From Hericium rajendrae (Eukaryota; Basidiomycota; Agaricomycetes; Russulales; Hericiaceae): a stretch of DNA of 64,000 nt. The notes beneath the pieces were generated by a model. That model was given only the letters and a program-made list of their open reading frames with translations. It was not told the DNA's origin and did no database searches. Positions 1 through 12,936 of this stretch are shown piece by piece. Numbering within the stretch: position 1 is the stretch's first letter; each line of letters begins with the position of its first letter. A program made the translations under genes and the position numbers. The DNA lies in assembly GCA_033439255.1 (NCBI GenBank), contig CM065882.1, positions 1,922,001 through 1,986,000 of the forward strand, read 5' to 3'.

Positions 1-1803
1 AGCCAACGGGTCCGAGGTGACTGTCGTCAAGGCGTTTTCGGACACGGGAGGTGGTATGAGAGAGACGAGTTCGTTGAGCGCTTCTGTGTTACTCGGCTGC
101 AGGTGCAGCGCCGCGCGAAGGTCTGGCGATCCGAACGGGCATCAATCATCAGTCACTGACGGAAGACGTCACGGCAGTAAAGCTGTTATCCAGCATGCCA
201 GTTCGATGGTTAACTTACCTTTGATTGCGCCGTCCTTGTTTCCCTGCATTTTGCGCGCTCGCGCTCGCCGATAGTACCCTTTGCTACTTCGGTGTTGGTT
301 CAACGCCCTATCACAAGCAGCCTCTGCTCCAATCCATCTGTAGGTTTTGTACACGTGCCACGGGAACATCACGACAAGAGATGACGTCAGTAAATACGAA
401 GGCTGTCAACGGCCTAGCAACAAGACACAGACTGGGCGAGTTTCAGATGCGCTGCAGCAAGGTTGAGCTGGTAGTGTGGCATCTCAGGTTCAATTTTGCT
501 TGCTGTCACGTAGTACTTGACCGCTGTCGCGAAGTCTCCCTTTTTGAAGACTATGTTGCCCTGATATGCACACCATTGAGACGCAGCACAACACCGAATC
601 GACAGAATTTGTTTCACCAGCTCTTTCTCTTTCTCTGCTCGGAGATACCTCCACTCCATGCGTTCACCGATCGACAGGTCGGATTCTCGGCTATCATCTG
701 GCGGCTCCATCCCCACGAAGTCTAGTTCAGCCTCCCAGATGTCTTCTTCCTCATCGGTGCCCCATCCAAACACGCCAGAACCTATGCAAACAACGAGAAT
801 AGGAATTCATTTCAAAAATCATAAAGAGTAGATGAGTATTCGCACCTCGTCCGTCCCACTCTCGCTGTTTACCGGAGCGCACACCGTTCTCCTGCTCATC
901 CTCGCTCACTGCGCGCTCACAGACCTCACCCAAGTGATCGGTCGAGCAACCGCACTCGCACCAGTTATTGGTGAGTTTCTCGCGCAGCACCAGTCCATAA
1001 CCGCGCGGGTCGAACTCGTGTGCGACGCGCCATAGAGTCTGCACGAGCCTCTCGTAGCCTGTGCGAATCTTAGGCCGCCAAGACACGTCCCATCCCCCCT
1101 TAGCGCTTGTATGTGCGCTATCTGCTATGGTGCACGCCTCCTCAAGGGCGTCAAGCCCATCCGTGAGGGTTCCGAGATGAGCAGGTTTGGAAAAAGTGGG
1201 CGGAGGCTGTGCCTCTAACGCGTCGAGGTATGCCTTGAGACCTGCGTAATGTGGGAGGAGGTGAATTGAATGGAGACCGCGTTTGCGGCATACGGTCACG
1301 CCGTTTGATATTGCCTGTAGACACGAGAGTTATCAGCCTGAAGCTCAAGCGAGAGAGTGATAGATACGCACAAAATGTCGCAGGACGGTATAGGACCACA
1401 AGACGCTCTTAGTGGCGACGCGCTCGCCCGCCTGACGCATGTCCATCGCGATTGCGGAACGAAAGAAATCCTTGATTTCCTCACAGTCTGCATTGTGTGC
1501 TGCCCAACCCGGACCGCCTATGGTCATGCATCGCATCATGATGGTTGGGAGGTGGATGAGGGAGACACAATAGAGTCGCGTGGAGAACAAACGCGCGATA
1601 TCTTGCTCGTAGCGCAACAGGAGAATACGCGATATACAGCGCTCCAAATCCGAAAGTGCGGTCATGGCCTGCGTGAGGCTTCGGTCAATGAGAGGATCCA
1701 GTGGACGATGTGAACCTGTGCGGGAGTGTGAATGGTGACTGTGGCTGCTGCTGGGAGGCTTTCGCGCTGCGCGTTTCTTCGCATGCGAGTACTTTGCTGG
1801 CAT
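1..1803 (-). CDS. TPR-repeat protein, 3' end cut by the window
   Basis: Spliced minus-strand gene starting at ATG 1803 and running off the left edge. Visible exons lie at about 1803-1375, 1314-845, 785-600 and below; the last junction is clear (donor after 219, acceptor before 122, joining ..DGAIK to DLRAALHLQPSN). The N-terminus is basic and Ser/His rich. The middle (about residues 30-300) is helical and not recognised. The C-terminal part holds two to three tetratricopeptide repeats, with signatures GNIVFKKGDFATAVKYYVTA, LNLAAAHLKLA and GYYRRARARKMQGNKDGAI. TPR arrays of this type bind partner proteins such as chaperone tails; that is family knowledge and the partner here is unknown. Exon borders in the middle are approximate. 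Confidence 0.75.
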
Positions 1804-4800
1804 GATGGATCAATTTTTTGTCTGAAAATCGAGAACACGCTGATACTGCGACTGCTTATACACAGTCAAGGGCACAGTTAAGCAATAGCATACGCGAGAA
1901 GCTGTACTTACTGCAATACTGTCGACAGATGCTCAGATGAGCAGTATATTCCTACGTTCGATATATTCTTGAGCAGCAGCACAGACGAGAATATGAGGAT
2001 GAGGATGCTGATGCTAAAAGTCGTCCAGACAAGCGAGCGTGTCGACAGAAAGCAAGACGCGACAAACTCTCGAAATTGTGTGTGTACGTAATCGTAGACG
2101 CGCTCATCGCGCGCTTCATCAGGGCTTCATCGCTTCAGCGACTTCGCCACGGCCACCACTATTCTACGCCTAGTCACCACAATACTGTGACGAGTCTGTC
2201 GTAACGTCGTTTCAGGATCCTGCTGTTGGCTTCTTTTCTCCCGTTGGCAACTGCAACAATGAGTTTCGACTAGTCGAGCCAAGTCGCAAATCTACTCCCC
2301 CCTTCTTGGCCGCTGAAGCCTGCCCTTACTTCTTCGGCGCCTCAGAATCGAGATCTAAGTACTCCCCATGCGTGCAAGTGAACGGGGTTTCGACAGACAA
2401 CAATTGTATGTCGCCGATGCAGTCGGACGTCCGTGCGCCATGCAATCGGGACGTTGCGCTTCCCCGAAATTTGGAGAGACGTCTTCAGGCACTGTTTCCT
2501 CTCTAGCTCCGAGTAGCGGGAACCTGGATGGTGGTGGACTATGTTGCGTCAATCTCATGCGACCCCGTCATATCTGATGGCCCTCTTGTATGATCGAATA
2601 TCGAGCTTGGGCGGCAGCCGGGTTTTGAGGAGTTCGCGGTTCTGGTTCTTGAATCTCGAAGTATTCACCTCGACATGCATTTCTCCCGCCTGCTTCTGTT
2701 TTCAAAGAAAAGTGCAATGGGTTTGTTCAAGATCTTTTTGACCCACCGTCGATCTTTTTCATTCGTTTTCCAATTTTCACCTTTAATCAAAGGGTCCAAT
2801 CGCGATTCTCTCTGGCCTCTCCTTCAGATGTCTATGCCCATGGACTCAGGCGACTACTGCCCATTTTCGTTAGAGACCCCGAGACTCTCCGCCCACGAGG
2901 TCCGGCGCATTCAGAGTGCCTGAAGACATCGTCCCTCCGCTCACAATCACTACAGCCCTGTTCTGCGCCGGAGCCAACCTACTCTTGCCTCGCACGACTA
3001 AGGCCGGGTTCTAAGCGAGTTTGCCTCATTCCCCACTTGCTGACCAGCTTTGAAGGGCCTTGGATGACTGTTGACGTCACGAGCTTATCTATGGGTGCGC
3101 AGTTTTATTTTATCTTATGAAAGTGGATCAGACTGAAAACGGATAATCGACACCGCTAGTTTGCTCAAGATGCCAGTGTGATTGGATATGCACCCTGCCG
3201 CCCAAAATGTACGTAGACGTCTATGATATCTAAGTCTCAAATACTCTAGATCGGTCTTTTCACAGCCCAGGAAATTTTCTGCACGTGGCCCGCACAGGCT
3301 GTGGTTTTCCAACACTAGAATCATCTCATATCAGTGGCATCATGTCCTATCTCATACGAGGTAAATGGGGATACCGTAATCCCATCGGCATGAAATTGAA
3401 GCAAGGACTAACGCATTTATCGCCTTCACAATACGCGGTGCGCAGAAACAAGATAAGAGACGCTAGCTAAGTACCCAATTACCTATCGTTATTCGTTCTC
3501 GAAGTTCTCCTTCGTTGGCACGATCTTGCATGTCGAAAGCGTGTTGCACACAGATTTCCCAAACTCCACGCCTTGCCAGAAGCGCCTCATGCGGACTTAT
3601 TTTAGCGCTCTGCATCACGAGCAGACCTGTCGTGTTTATGGCTGTTCAATTTCAATTATACGCAGCTATATGGATACTTCCATTCAAGCGGTGCGGACGC
3701 TGTGCTGCTCGAAATCTCTCCGTCCTCCTTGTAATAGAAGACACGTCCGCAGATCAGACACAGGAACGCTACATGTTGCTACTACCAGCAACAGCAGACT
3801 TACCCTGCATGCTATCCGAAAGGCTAGCAGCTGCCACAATCAAGTGTCCGCAGCTCTGACAGAGAACTATGCACGTCTTAATGCTGCAGCTTCGAATCGC
3901 CGTTGTCGCAAGAATCTTCTCCGCCTCGCTACATGCAGTACGTACGTCCGCATTGACTTAAAGGATGAATAAGGCGCCTTCAGACGTCCTTCTTATCCAA
4001 AATCCCAAGCTGCTCGACCATAGGGGCGTCAATGTGATGCACCCAGGATTTTCTAAAGGCACGTCCTCATGTTCTTGAGATAACATAACCCTCTGTCTAG
4101 GGCATCACGTTCCGGGCGCGGCCGCTAAGGATTCGACAACTGGCCGTTGGGCGGCGTATACGACATCAGCACGATAGCTATCAGCGAAACGGATCGGCAG
4201 GATTTATGAACAATTAGACGTTGTCCCGGCCCAGAGGGCTCTGTCCGGGACCAAGACAACTAGGAAATAATATCGCGCCCAGGGCCATGGCATCTGATGT
4301 GCGCACTAGCCATGAGGCTATTTTGATTGTCGAGAAGCTCATGGCGTTTCTCAGTTCCTATGGGCAAGGAATCACAAGGGACAAATTATTCGGAACAATC
4401 AGAAATCTGGTGCTTACAACTGCCAAGACCGCATGTAGGACGGAGCACGAAGTTTATACAGTAGATGGTGTATGGTGCTGATGGAACGGATTTTCCAGTG
4501 AGTACCCATGAACGCACTACAGACGAAGTCATGAGCGTACTTCTAGTATTACTTCCGGAGGAAGTAGAAAAATCGCTCCCTGCGCGGCGTGGATGGAATG
4601 TCCCAGAAACTTCTGATCAGCAGCACCTTGAAAGATTTTGAGAAGGCGCTCAGCTCAAGGTGGTCGAAGTACGCTCAATGAACCTCATCCTTTCTGCCTC
4701 TCGAGTCTTCACTGTCCTGTCTATCGTCAATTTTGCGGTTCGTAAACTCTTTGCCCCCATGGAATGCGATCCCATCAATAATGGGATTGTCGACCTGCTT

Positions 4801-5890
4801 TCGATGGCCTGACGGTAGTGTAACAGTAGTGCATAGGATCGGGGATGTCCTTCGCACCGGGATTGCCGGACACGGCAGCGATAGGCGAGCGCATTTTTGC
4901 ATGATCTTGGCGTGTTCCGATCTTCTTCATTATGGCGCCGTGGATCCGGTCTACCCATTCAAGCTTCTCGCGCCAGCTTCCTCTCCCCATCACAACTGCA
5001 CTTTCTGTCATCTAATATGACATTCTAAGTCGCCCGGAATGCGCGCACAAGTACTCTGGGAAATCTTACGGCAGCTTTCCTTTCGTTATCTTCACGGCCG
5101 AACCGTGCGTAATCATTGATCCATGCATGGTACTTGCCAGGTGTCGAGTGCAGGCATTCAAGAACACGTTCCAAGCGGAGTTTGGAGGACATCATCTAGC
5201 GCGATATGCATGGTGAATATCGTTTGTCATACGTCACTGACGCATGGTACTGAAGTGTTCCAAGTTAGCACCGGTCAGGCAGTCAGGTAGCGACTAATTG
5301 GTGATAAATATCTCAATTCATGCCAATCCAATCCGATCCATGCCACGAACACGGCATCGTGACCTTCAAGTGCTAAGACAAGCGCTACTGGACAATTTTC
5401 ATGTCCTCATGCTTGCAAGGGCTATGTGATCGAATCGCTTCCCAGTCGATCTCTTCTTTCCTTGACCCTGGACAGTGGTCTCCTATGCTTCGAATGATGG
5501 CATCCCCCCCACTCCTCGGATATACGGCAAATCATGCGCACGAGAAAGGCATATCAACACCGAGAGGCGCGGTTATGTGGTTAGAATTAGGCCGGCAATG
5601 TGCAGCGTGGGGTGCTTGATCTCGGTTTGTGTTTTATTCCAGGCTCCTACCATGGTCCGCACTTCCCCATGCCGTACGCTCAGTGTTGCGTTGCGGTGCA
5701 TCGATGTGTATCATGCATGCAGTAAGCGTCAAGCAAGCCTGACTTCTCGGAGGAATCGAATCTTAACGTAAGTCACTTCGAAGGTCTCGTCCTCGACCAT
5801 CCGTGTGTATATAAGGTGCCCTCTTGTAGCTTGATGTCATAGGATCCATTACCTCCTTCCTCCTCGTCTATCCTTATCTCGGCCCTAATC
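1804..5890. other. Gene-poor stretch, no supported gene
   Basis: About 4 kb between the TPR gene and the P450. Only short open frames (under 150 codons) occur, on both strands, with no recognisable domain and no convincing splice chain. A minus-strand patch near 4675-5011 reads somewhat protein-like in two overlapping frames (for example GIAFHGGKEFTNRK and REKLEWVDRIHGAIMKKIG), which could be a decayed coding or mobile-element remnant. The stretch also holds promoter DNA of the two flanking genes, which both read away from it. Confidence 0.5.
5808..5816 (+). promoter_or_regulatory. TATA box of the P450 gene
   Basis: TATATAAGG lies 75 bp upstream of the P450 start codon, a usual distance for a fungal core promoter with a short leader. 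The leader after it is pyrimidine rich. Confidence 0.55.
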
Positions 5891-7966
5891 ATGGCCTTCT
5901 CCGCCACGCAATGTCTCGCTCTCTCAGTGTTGGCCGGTGTCTGGGCCAGTGTATACTACCGTGTACGACAACGCAAGCGGAATCCATCTCGCTTGCCATA
6001 TCCTCCTGGCCCGAAAGGGATCCCGATTCTCGGCAATTTGCTAGATCTGCCGAGGGAAGGCTATATTTACAAGGCCTTCAGACAGTGGAGCCGCGACTTC
6101 GGTACGTGTCAATCGTCGTGCATCGGGGTGGCATCGTTTGACTGGAAGCCTTCGATCCCGGCAGATTCGGACATCATCCACGTAGAGATCCTCGGGACCC
6201 ACATTGTCGTGCTCAACACGAAGGAGGTCGCGGATGACTTGCTCGACAAGCGATCCTCTATCTATTCAGACAGGTGAGTTCAACCGTGGTTGATTAAGGC
6301 CTGCCTTCTAACATAAAGAACATCACAGGCCGAGAATGCCCATGATGAATGAATTGTGAGTATTCAGCATCACACGCCGCATCATCGAAGAAAAGCCATC
6401 CACTTAACGTGTCGCTTTCTTCCCAGGATGGGCTTCGCCTGGTCTGTCGGCTTCACACCGTACAACGACTGGTGGAAGCACTCCCGCCGGCTGTTCCACC
6501 AGCATTTCAACCCGTCTGCCGTCGAGAGGTTCCGGCCCAAGAAGCTCAAGGCAACCCACGCCTTCCTCCGCCGTCTCGCCGACAAGCCGGAGGCTTTCCG
6601 CGACCATGTGCGGCTCATGGCCGGAGGAGTCATTTTAGATATCGCATACGGTATTGACGTCCAGACCGCCGACGACCCGTACCTGCAACGTGCGGACGAG
6701 GCCCTGCATATAGTCGACAAGGCAGGTAACCCGGGATCATGGCTAGTCGACGTCCTTCCCGCGCGTGCGTACCTTCTTTTCTCTGCAAATCATACAGTTT
6801 CCACATCTGATCGCTTGGTCGTAATTAGTAAAATATATTCCCGAATGGTTACCTGGAGCCGGCTTCAAGCGTCAGGCGAGAGCATGGCGGGCATTCGTGG
6901 ATAGGTTTATGGCGATGCCCTTCGATGCGGTCAAGGAGAATATGCAGAGGGGTGGGGTTGTGCCCTCGTTCACTTCTCTGGCGCTGCGTGACGTGACGGC
7001 CGAGGACGAGGCTGCGCGCAGGTACCAGGAAGAACTGATCAAAGGCGTTGGAGCGACAACATATCTAGGTGCGTTTCCGTTTGAGTGCATCCTCTGATCT
7101 TTGCTCATTTATGTCCATCTCTTCAATAGCTGGCGCTGACACCGTGAGTAACGCTGTAATATTTCCACTGTGCTCTTCCTCAAAGTTGGATAGACGATGT
7201 CGGTCATCGCGACTTTCTTCCTTGCCATGACGATTTATCCTGAGGTGCAACGCAAAGCACAGGAAGAGCTGGACAAGGTGTTGGGCAAGGATCGTCTTCC
7301 TGATTTCACCGACGAGCCATCTCTGCCTTACACCACGGCAGTGATGAAAGAGGTTCTCCGGTGGCAGCAGGTTGCTCCTTTCGGTACGAGCTTGTGATGG
7401 TGATTTCAGTTAGCCAAGCTCACCATTTATCGTAGCAATTCCGCACTGCGTTATGACCGACGATGTCTACAACGGTTACTTCATCCCTGCCGGCTCCATC
7501 GTCATCGGGAACTCCTGGTAAGCCTACGCTTCCCCGTCGCCTCATCTCAGCTGATCCTCGAATCATCCAGGGCTGTCCTGCACGACGAGAATCTCTTCCC
7601 AGATCCATTCACATTCAACCCCGGACGGTTCCTCGACCCGAAGAGCAGTCCGCGCGCCCTCGCAGCCGTAGATCATGCCTTCGGCTTCGGCCGGCGCCTT
7701 TGCCCGGGACGCTTCATGGCGATGTCCTTCGCGTGGATCACGATGGCGAGCACGCTTGCAACGTTCGCCGTCGAGAAGGCGCGCGACGCCGACGGAAAGG
7801 AGATCGACCCTACAGGTGCATTCTCGCCGGGTATCATGGGGTAAGTGGGACCGTCTTTACCATGCGCTAGCAGCTCAATCAGATGCACAGGACGCCGGAA
7901 GACTTTCCCTGCATCATCAAGCCGCGATCGAGGGAGGCTGAGGACCTCGTGCGAGCTACTGCCTGA
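5891..7966 (+). CDS. Cytochrome P450 monooxygenase
   Basis: Membrane-anchored heme-thiolate oxygenase. The N-terminus has a hydrophobic anchor (about residues 5-22), then basic residues and the proline hinge PYPPGPKGIPILGN. The I-helix motif AGADTT is formed by splicing near 7142/7194, the ExxR motif is in MKEVLRW, and the heme loop is FGFGRRLCPGRF with the Cys ligand. At least seven short introns are needed; the last uses acceptor TGCACAG so the end reads GTPEDFPCIIKPR..DLVRATA. The frame is intact, about 510 residues, normal for the superfamily. It resembles the O-methylsterigmatocystin oxidoreductase-like (CYP64/CYP5144-type) P450s expanded in wood-decay fungi; the substrate is unknown. 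It stands alone, with no neighbouring secondary-metabolism genes. Confidence 0.93.
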
Positions 7967-8740
7967 ATTGTACAAAACCAGCTTTCTTGTATACTGCCTT
8001 TCAAGGCTTTCATCAAACACAACGACTATGCCCCCGACGGTGTTGGCTCAGGCCGCATGAAGGGGGTACACGACTATTCTTCACGCACATCACGATTCTA
8101 TCCGACACTGACTTACTTGTCTTCATGTACTCTATGTAGTAGCACTTGTTGTACTAGTGCTTGTTATAATTCACTCTGAACAAATGTTTCCGATTCAGCC
8201 AGCCAGCGTCTGCGACGCGATAAACCTCAGCACGTACCTTTTTCGATTGCACCGGATGGAATGATCGTATCGCGGGGATAGCCTCGGACGAGACAACTAA
8301 CGAGGATTAGATCACGAACAGAGATCGGTGTCTGTGACCGCGGCGCCGACGGACTCCCGTATGGAAGATCGATAGGCACATACAGTCTGGGGAAAGTCAG
8401 GTCAAATCAGGATCACCCTGGACCACCGCGGAATACAATTCCTTCGCTGGCAACATATGTATCCCGAGCATCCAACCGCGGTCCCGCAACATCTCACTAG
8501 AGGCGATCGGACCTGACCTTGTACTCTCGAAACGCCAATGGCGATCACCAACGTCGATTTTCCCTCCAGACATCGCAGCCATAAAGTCTGATTGACTCCA
8601 GTTCGAAGAGTCCGTACCAGCGGAAGTACGTTGGTATGTTCATCCCTGAGACTAGCTCGCAGATGAACAGAGCGCTGACTTCCGCACCCGACACCTCCCG
8701 CAAGCGCAGATGTCGCGCAGCGCAGCGCCTGACGGGGCGA

Positions 8741-8800
8741 ATTGGCATGATCTTCCAGCTATCTGCTGCAATTGGCATGACCTTCCAGCTATCTGCTGCG
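8741..8800. repeat. Tandem 30-bp duplication
   Basis: Two adjacent 30-bp units (8741-8770 and 8771-8800), each beginning ATTGGCATGA and ending ATCTGCTGC, with only two differences. No gene covers it convincingly. Confidence 0.9.
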
Positions 8801-8810
8801 TCGTTGTCTT

Positions 8811-8856
8811 GAACACAGAATGACTTTCTTCTGTGTAAGGTCTGCTCGGAGACTAG
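8811..8856 (+). repeat. Dispersed 46-bp repeat, copy A
   Basis: Contains a 30-bp core from TCTTCTGTGTAAGG to CGGAGACTAG that is identical, in inverse orientation, to a sequence at 56960-57006, nearly 48 kb away, and diverged at 9384-9431. It is likely a fragment of an interspersed element (MITE or LTR edge). Confidence 0.7.
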
Positions 8857-9383
8857 CGTCGTTGGTCCTTTTCCCTACACCAAAAAGACAGAAAGTCTGT
8901 GTATTGACTTCAACCGATCCTGCTCAATGTCACAGTTCAACACCCATCTGTCGAACTGCAATAAATTTTTGGCTATTCGCAGGCGTCTTGGGCGAAGTGA
9001 TATATATTGTTTATTTCTCTAGAGACTGACCGTGCATCGTCGATGATATGTTAGCGTTCTGATTCGTTAAGACTTTTGTCCGAGAATTTATAGGATAGAT
9101 CTATCGATGAAGATGGTGGCTGTTGGTGGCTGGCTGAAGTCGTCGAGGACAACCAACGAAAGGAGTGACGTCACTTGAGTTATTGGATTTGTTTGTTCCT
9201 GGTCCTCTGTCCTCGTTACTGAACTTTTCGTTTTTTTCCACTTGGCGGAGGTGAGCTCCACATCAGAACAAAGTTCCATGTCCATCTGCTACAAATTGGC
9301 TGCTGAAGTAAATTCGCCAGCCACATGTGTCTCGGAAGGACCTGCAAAGACTTGGCACTTAGCGCTCGACGGCGAACACTCTC

Positions 9384-9431
9384 ATTAAACAGAACGACTG
9401 TCTTCTGTGTGAGGTCAGCCACGGAGACTAG
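9384..9431 (+). repeat. Dispersed 46-bp repeat, copy B (diverged)
   Basis: Same order of bases as copy A with several substitutions: GACTGTCTTCTGTGTGAGGT, then CGGAGACTAG. It lies 530 bp from copy A in the same orientation, so A and B could be the two edges of one decayed element. Confidence 0.6.
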
Positions 9432-9572
9432 GCGAACACCATTGCGATTGCGGAGAGCACTGCAGAGCACCAAACTAGTTCAAGGAAGAGGAGGAAGAGG
9501 TGTGGCTAGTACTGACATCGATACGGTATGCCTGCTTTTTGACTGATATTGAGACAAGTGCAGCATGGCATA

Positions 9573-9597
9573 CTTCAGGCCTTCAGGCCTTCAGGCT
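9573..9597. repeat. Short tandem repeat, 8-bp unit
   Basis: Three adjacent copies of CTTCAGGC. Confidence 0.8.
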
Positions 9598-10319
9598 TAG
9601 CGCTTGGCACGGTCGAAGACGAACGTGGGTGCCCGTCCAGCTTTGGTGGACAACATCCGTAATTGGCGGCGCGAGCTCCGGCCCTGAAAATTTCCCACTT
9701 TCTTTGGGGAACGCATGTCTCACAGAATGCCATGCCAGACGCCGTCGCACGTTTCGAGTGATGGCTTCTTGGCCGTTATCATGCGATATGGAAATCAACG
9801 TTAGCCAGGCGCATCTGACGGGTTCACCAACGTGCTGGGCGGGCACGCCTCGGAGGCCTTCCACCTGAACCGGACTTCTAATCCCCTGTGAGATTTTATT
9901 TTCTTCACTGATGCATGGTCCGTGCCGCAGGCCGCAGGGCATGTACAGATACCAATCACATGGGTCGCTCCACTGAAGCTGCACTGCAATTGATGTGCAG
10001 AATCTCTTAAGATAGACGACGCGCAAAAGCACCCCCCCTTATGTAAGCATATCGGACCGCCGACGACGACGACTACTGCTCAGCGGGAAGTAATGCAACC
10101 TCGATTCTAACCTCTGTAAATGAGAGGTTGGATGCTATAGACTGATCCCCAGAGAAGTTTGTGAAGAAATACTAGGTACTTAAAAAGTTATAAGGTCATC
10201 TATGTCACTCAAAGAAAAAGTCTCCAAAACTGCATTTTCGAGCTTTCTGAGCTGTCTCGCAACGTTTTGATTTTTTGACTTCATGACATTTGGCGGTGTA
10301 TACGTAATATTAGCGCCCG

Positions 10320-10374
10320 ACACGTGACCGCGTCGCGTCAACACGTGACCGCGTCGCGTCAACACGTGATCATG
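10320..10374. repeat. Tandem CACGTG repeats in the transposon 5' region
   Basis: Two 21-bp direct repeats (10320-10340 and 10341-10361), each starting ACACGTGACCGCG, plus a partial third starting ACACGTGATCATG. Each holds a CACGTG palindrome. They sit about 60-110 bp before the transposase start, so they could be promoter (bHLH) sites or transposase-binding sites; both are inference. Confidence 0.85.
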
Positions 10375-10422
10375 TTGAACTGCTCTCGAATGGCGAGAGG
10401 ACGCGAATGAGAGCCGCCTAAC

Positions 10423-12936
10423 GTGCCCAGCATGCCGCGGAAAAGCAAAGCCAATCGTGCGCGAGCCAACAACCTCCGGTCGGGCCGTCAGAAGCATCAG
10501 AAGCACGACACACTCCCAAGGGATACTGCTCCCGAAGAAGCAGGCATGTTTCTCGGTGCAGATGAGCCAGATCCAGCAATAGATCTGGAATGGGACACAA
10601 GTTCGGCAGATTCGGACTTCCAGACTGAATCCGAGGATGACAGTGACAGTGGATCAGAGGCTGTTGCTGAAGATGACGAAGAAGATCTCAAGAATGAGGC
10701 AGACCTCGCAGCATTCAGTGCTCGCCTCCAGAAGAATCTCGCCGACGCTTTGGCTGCCGAGAAGCGCGAGAAGGAACTCGGCAAAAAACGCAGAGCGACG
10801 CGATACGATCGACTCAGCCAACGCACGGCGGAGCGCAAGCGTGCAAACGCGAGGGTGGAAGCGGCCGATGACAAACGGCAGGGGATCCGCCAGATCTCGT
10901 TAGTGGACATGTTTCGGGCGAAATCTCGTGCTGAGAGCGAGGTCACAGCGGAGCCCGAGGAGGTGAGTGCGGGAACTTTTGTGAAAGAGAAGAAACTCAT
11001 CGACACATCAGATTTCTGATTCCGAAAGCGATCTCTCGGCAAATGATGGCATCGCTGTCGATGACACAGAAAGCAGCGACAGGGAACCTGATGCAGAGGA
11101 ACCTGCTTCTCAGAAGGTCTCGGCAGCAATGGAAGAGTTGCAAGTGACACTGGGCGACGAAATATTGCCCGCCGCAGAGCATCCGCGCGATGGTGCTGCT
11201 TCGGGGCATCAAGGCCATTATCGAGACATTCCGCGGCTGAAAAAGGCACGAGAACAACTCACCAAGCTGGCAAAGAGCCCGAAGCTCGATGTGCTTTTTC
11301 GTGCCCGCATCAATCAAATGGCAAGCATGCTCAATCTTTTTTTAGACGAGGAGACTTCTTTCACTTGGCGACAGGCATCTCTCGTCGTCGCGAAAGCTGC
11401 GCATCGCAAGGAGGCCACAGCTGAAAGCATAAGACATTGGGTCCATGATTATCTGGAGACAGGAAAGCTCCCATTGCACCAATATGGCCGCTTTTCAAGC
11501 TCCATGCTCGAAGACGAGGACCTGTCAGAACAAATTCAGCTGCATCTGCTCGAAATCGCGAAGAACGGTTACATTCGCGCACAGGATGTCGTCGATTACG
11601 TCGCTAGGCCCGAGATCCAGGAACGGCTCGGCAGCTCGGGTCGAAAGAAGACAACTATTCACCTGCGCACGGCTCAGAGGTGGCTCAACAAAATGAGCTG
11701 GCGCTATGGCAAGAAGCAAAACGGCATGTATATCGACGGGCACGAGCGTGACGACGTTGTCGCCTATCGAAAAGAGTTTATTGCTCGTTGGAAGGAATAC
11801 GAGCGACGCATGGTGCAATACGATCAAGACGGGAACATTGCGACTACACCGAGGGGCTTTCCCGTCGAACAGGGGCCGAGATTCCGGCTCTATCTCGTCA
11901 CGCACGATGAGTCGACCTTCTTCCAAAACGATCGGCGGCGAAAAGTTTGGTCCCACCCGAGTCAGGGCCCGATGCCTCAGCCGAAAGGTGAAGGCGAATC
12001 TTTGATGGTTTCCGACTTTTTGTCTCCCGATTTTGGACGGCTTGTTTATGAGGATGAGTGCGTGTTTTTTTTTTTTTTTGCTTCCGATGCCTTTACTCAT
12101 TGATCCACTACAGAGAAGCACGCATCTTCTTTAGAGCTGGAAAAAATCGTGACGGATATTTCACAAATGAAGATTTGCTCGAGCAAACTCTCATTGCCAT
12201 CGAGATCTTCGAGCTCAAGACAAACGGGCAAGCGACAGCCCTTTTCATATTCGACAATGCACGAACACACAAGAAGCGCGCCGCTGATGCGCTTTCTGCA
12301 TCAAAGATGCCGAAGAAGCCCAAGCTCGGATGGACCCATGTGAAAGATGGACCGAAGATGCGGGACGGCAAGCTTCCCGACGGCACGCCGCATGCGCTAT
12401 ATTTTCCCGAAGACCACCCGACTATGCCTGGTTGGTTCAAAGGCATGGAAGTGATCATCCGGGAGCGTGGCCTGTGGCCGGCAGATGGCCTCCGAGCTGC
12501 CTGCGCGAAATGTCCGGAGGACAGCACTGCCTGCTGCTGCCACCGGGTTTTATTTTTGCAACCTGACTTTATTGCTCAGAAGTCAGCCCTCGAGGAACTC
12601 ATCGAGAGTCGGGGACACATTTGCGACTTCTATCCGAAGTTTCATTGTGAACTCAACTTTATCGAGCAGTACTGGGGCACGGCAAAATTTCGATATCGCG
12701 TCAGTCCGCGGACCAGCGACATTGCCGAGATGGAGCGGATCGTTAGATCATGCCTAGATGATGTCCCGCTGATCACCATCAAGCGGTACTCCAACCGATC
12801 TGCGCGGTTCATCTCAGGTTATGATCAAGGTTTATCGGGGCCGGAAGCTGCCTGGGCGAACAGAAAATATCACGGCCATCGTGTCTTGCCGCCGGACATG
12901 ATTGCAGAGGTTAAAAAATCACTTACATCTATCTAG
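10423..12936 (+). CDS. Tc1/mariner (IS630)-superfamily DDE transposase
   Basis: Three exons: 10423-10962, 11012-12057 and 12114-12936, giving about 802 residues; the second in-frame Met is at 10432. The N-terminal third is basic then acidic and disordered (SDSESD), with a nuclear-localisation-like start. A helix-turn-helix-like region follows (about residues 240-330: WRQASLVVAKAAHRKEATAE, then TIHLRTAQRWLNKMSWRYG). The catalytic triad is visible: D in THDESTFFQND, D in LFIFDNARTH, E in CELNFIEQYWG, the last matching the mariner PDLNPIEHLWG-type motif. A cysteine-rich insert (CAKCPEDSTACCCH) sits between the second D and the E. The second intron has a poly-T run yet restores GKNRDGYFTNEDLL. 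No stops or shifts were seen. Family and triad are clear; activity is inferred. Confidence 0.93.

Larger units (their letters stand above)
7967..10007. other. Repeat-bearing intergenic DNA
   Basis: No supported gene between the P450 and the transposon. Short minus-strand frames at 8397-8778 read partly protein-like (SGMNIPTYFRWYGLFELES; GKIDVGDRHWRFESTRSG), and a 149-codon minus frame at 9583-10032 is open, but none matches a family I know; they may be decayed coding DNA. Three small repeats sit here (listed separately). Confidence 0.5.

Noticed and set aside
9583-10032. 149-codon minus-strand frame crossing the transposon left end
   Set aside because: It crosses the precise TA/TIR boundary of the inserted element, so it cannot be an ancestral intact gene.
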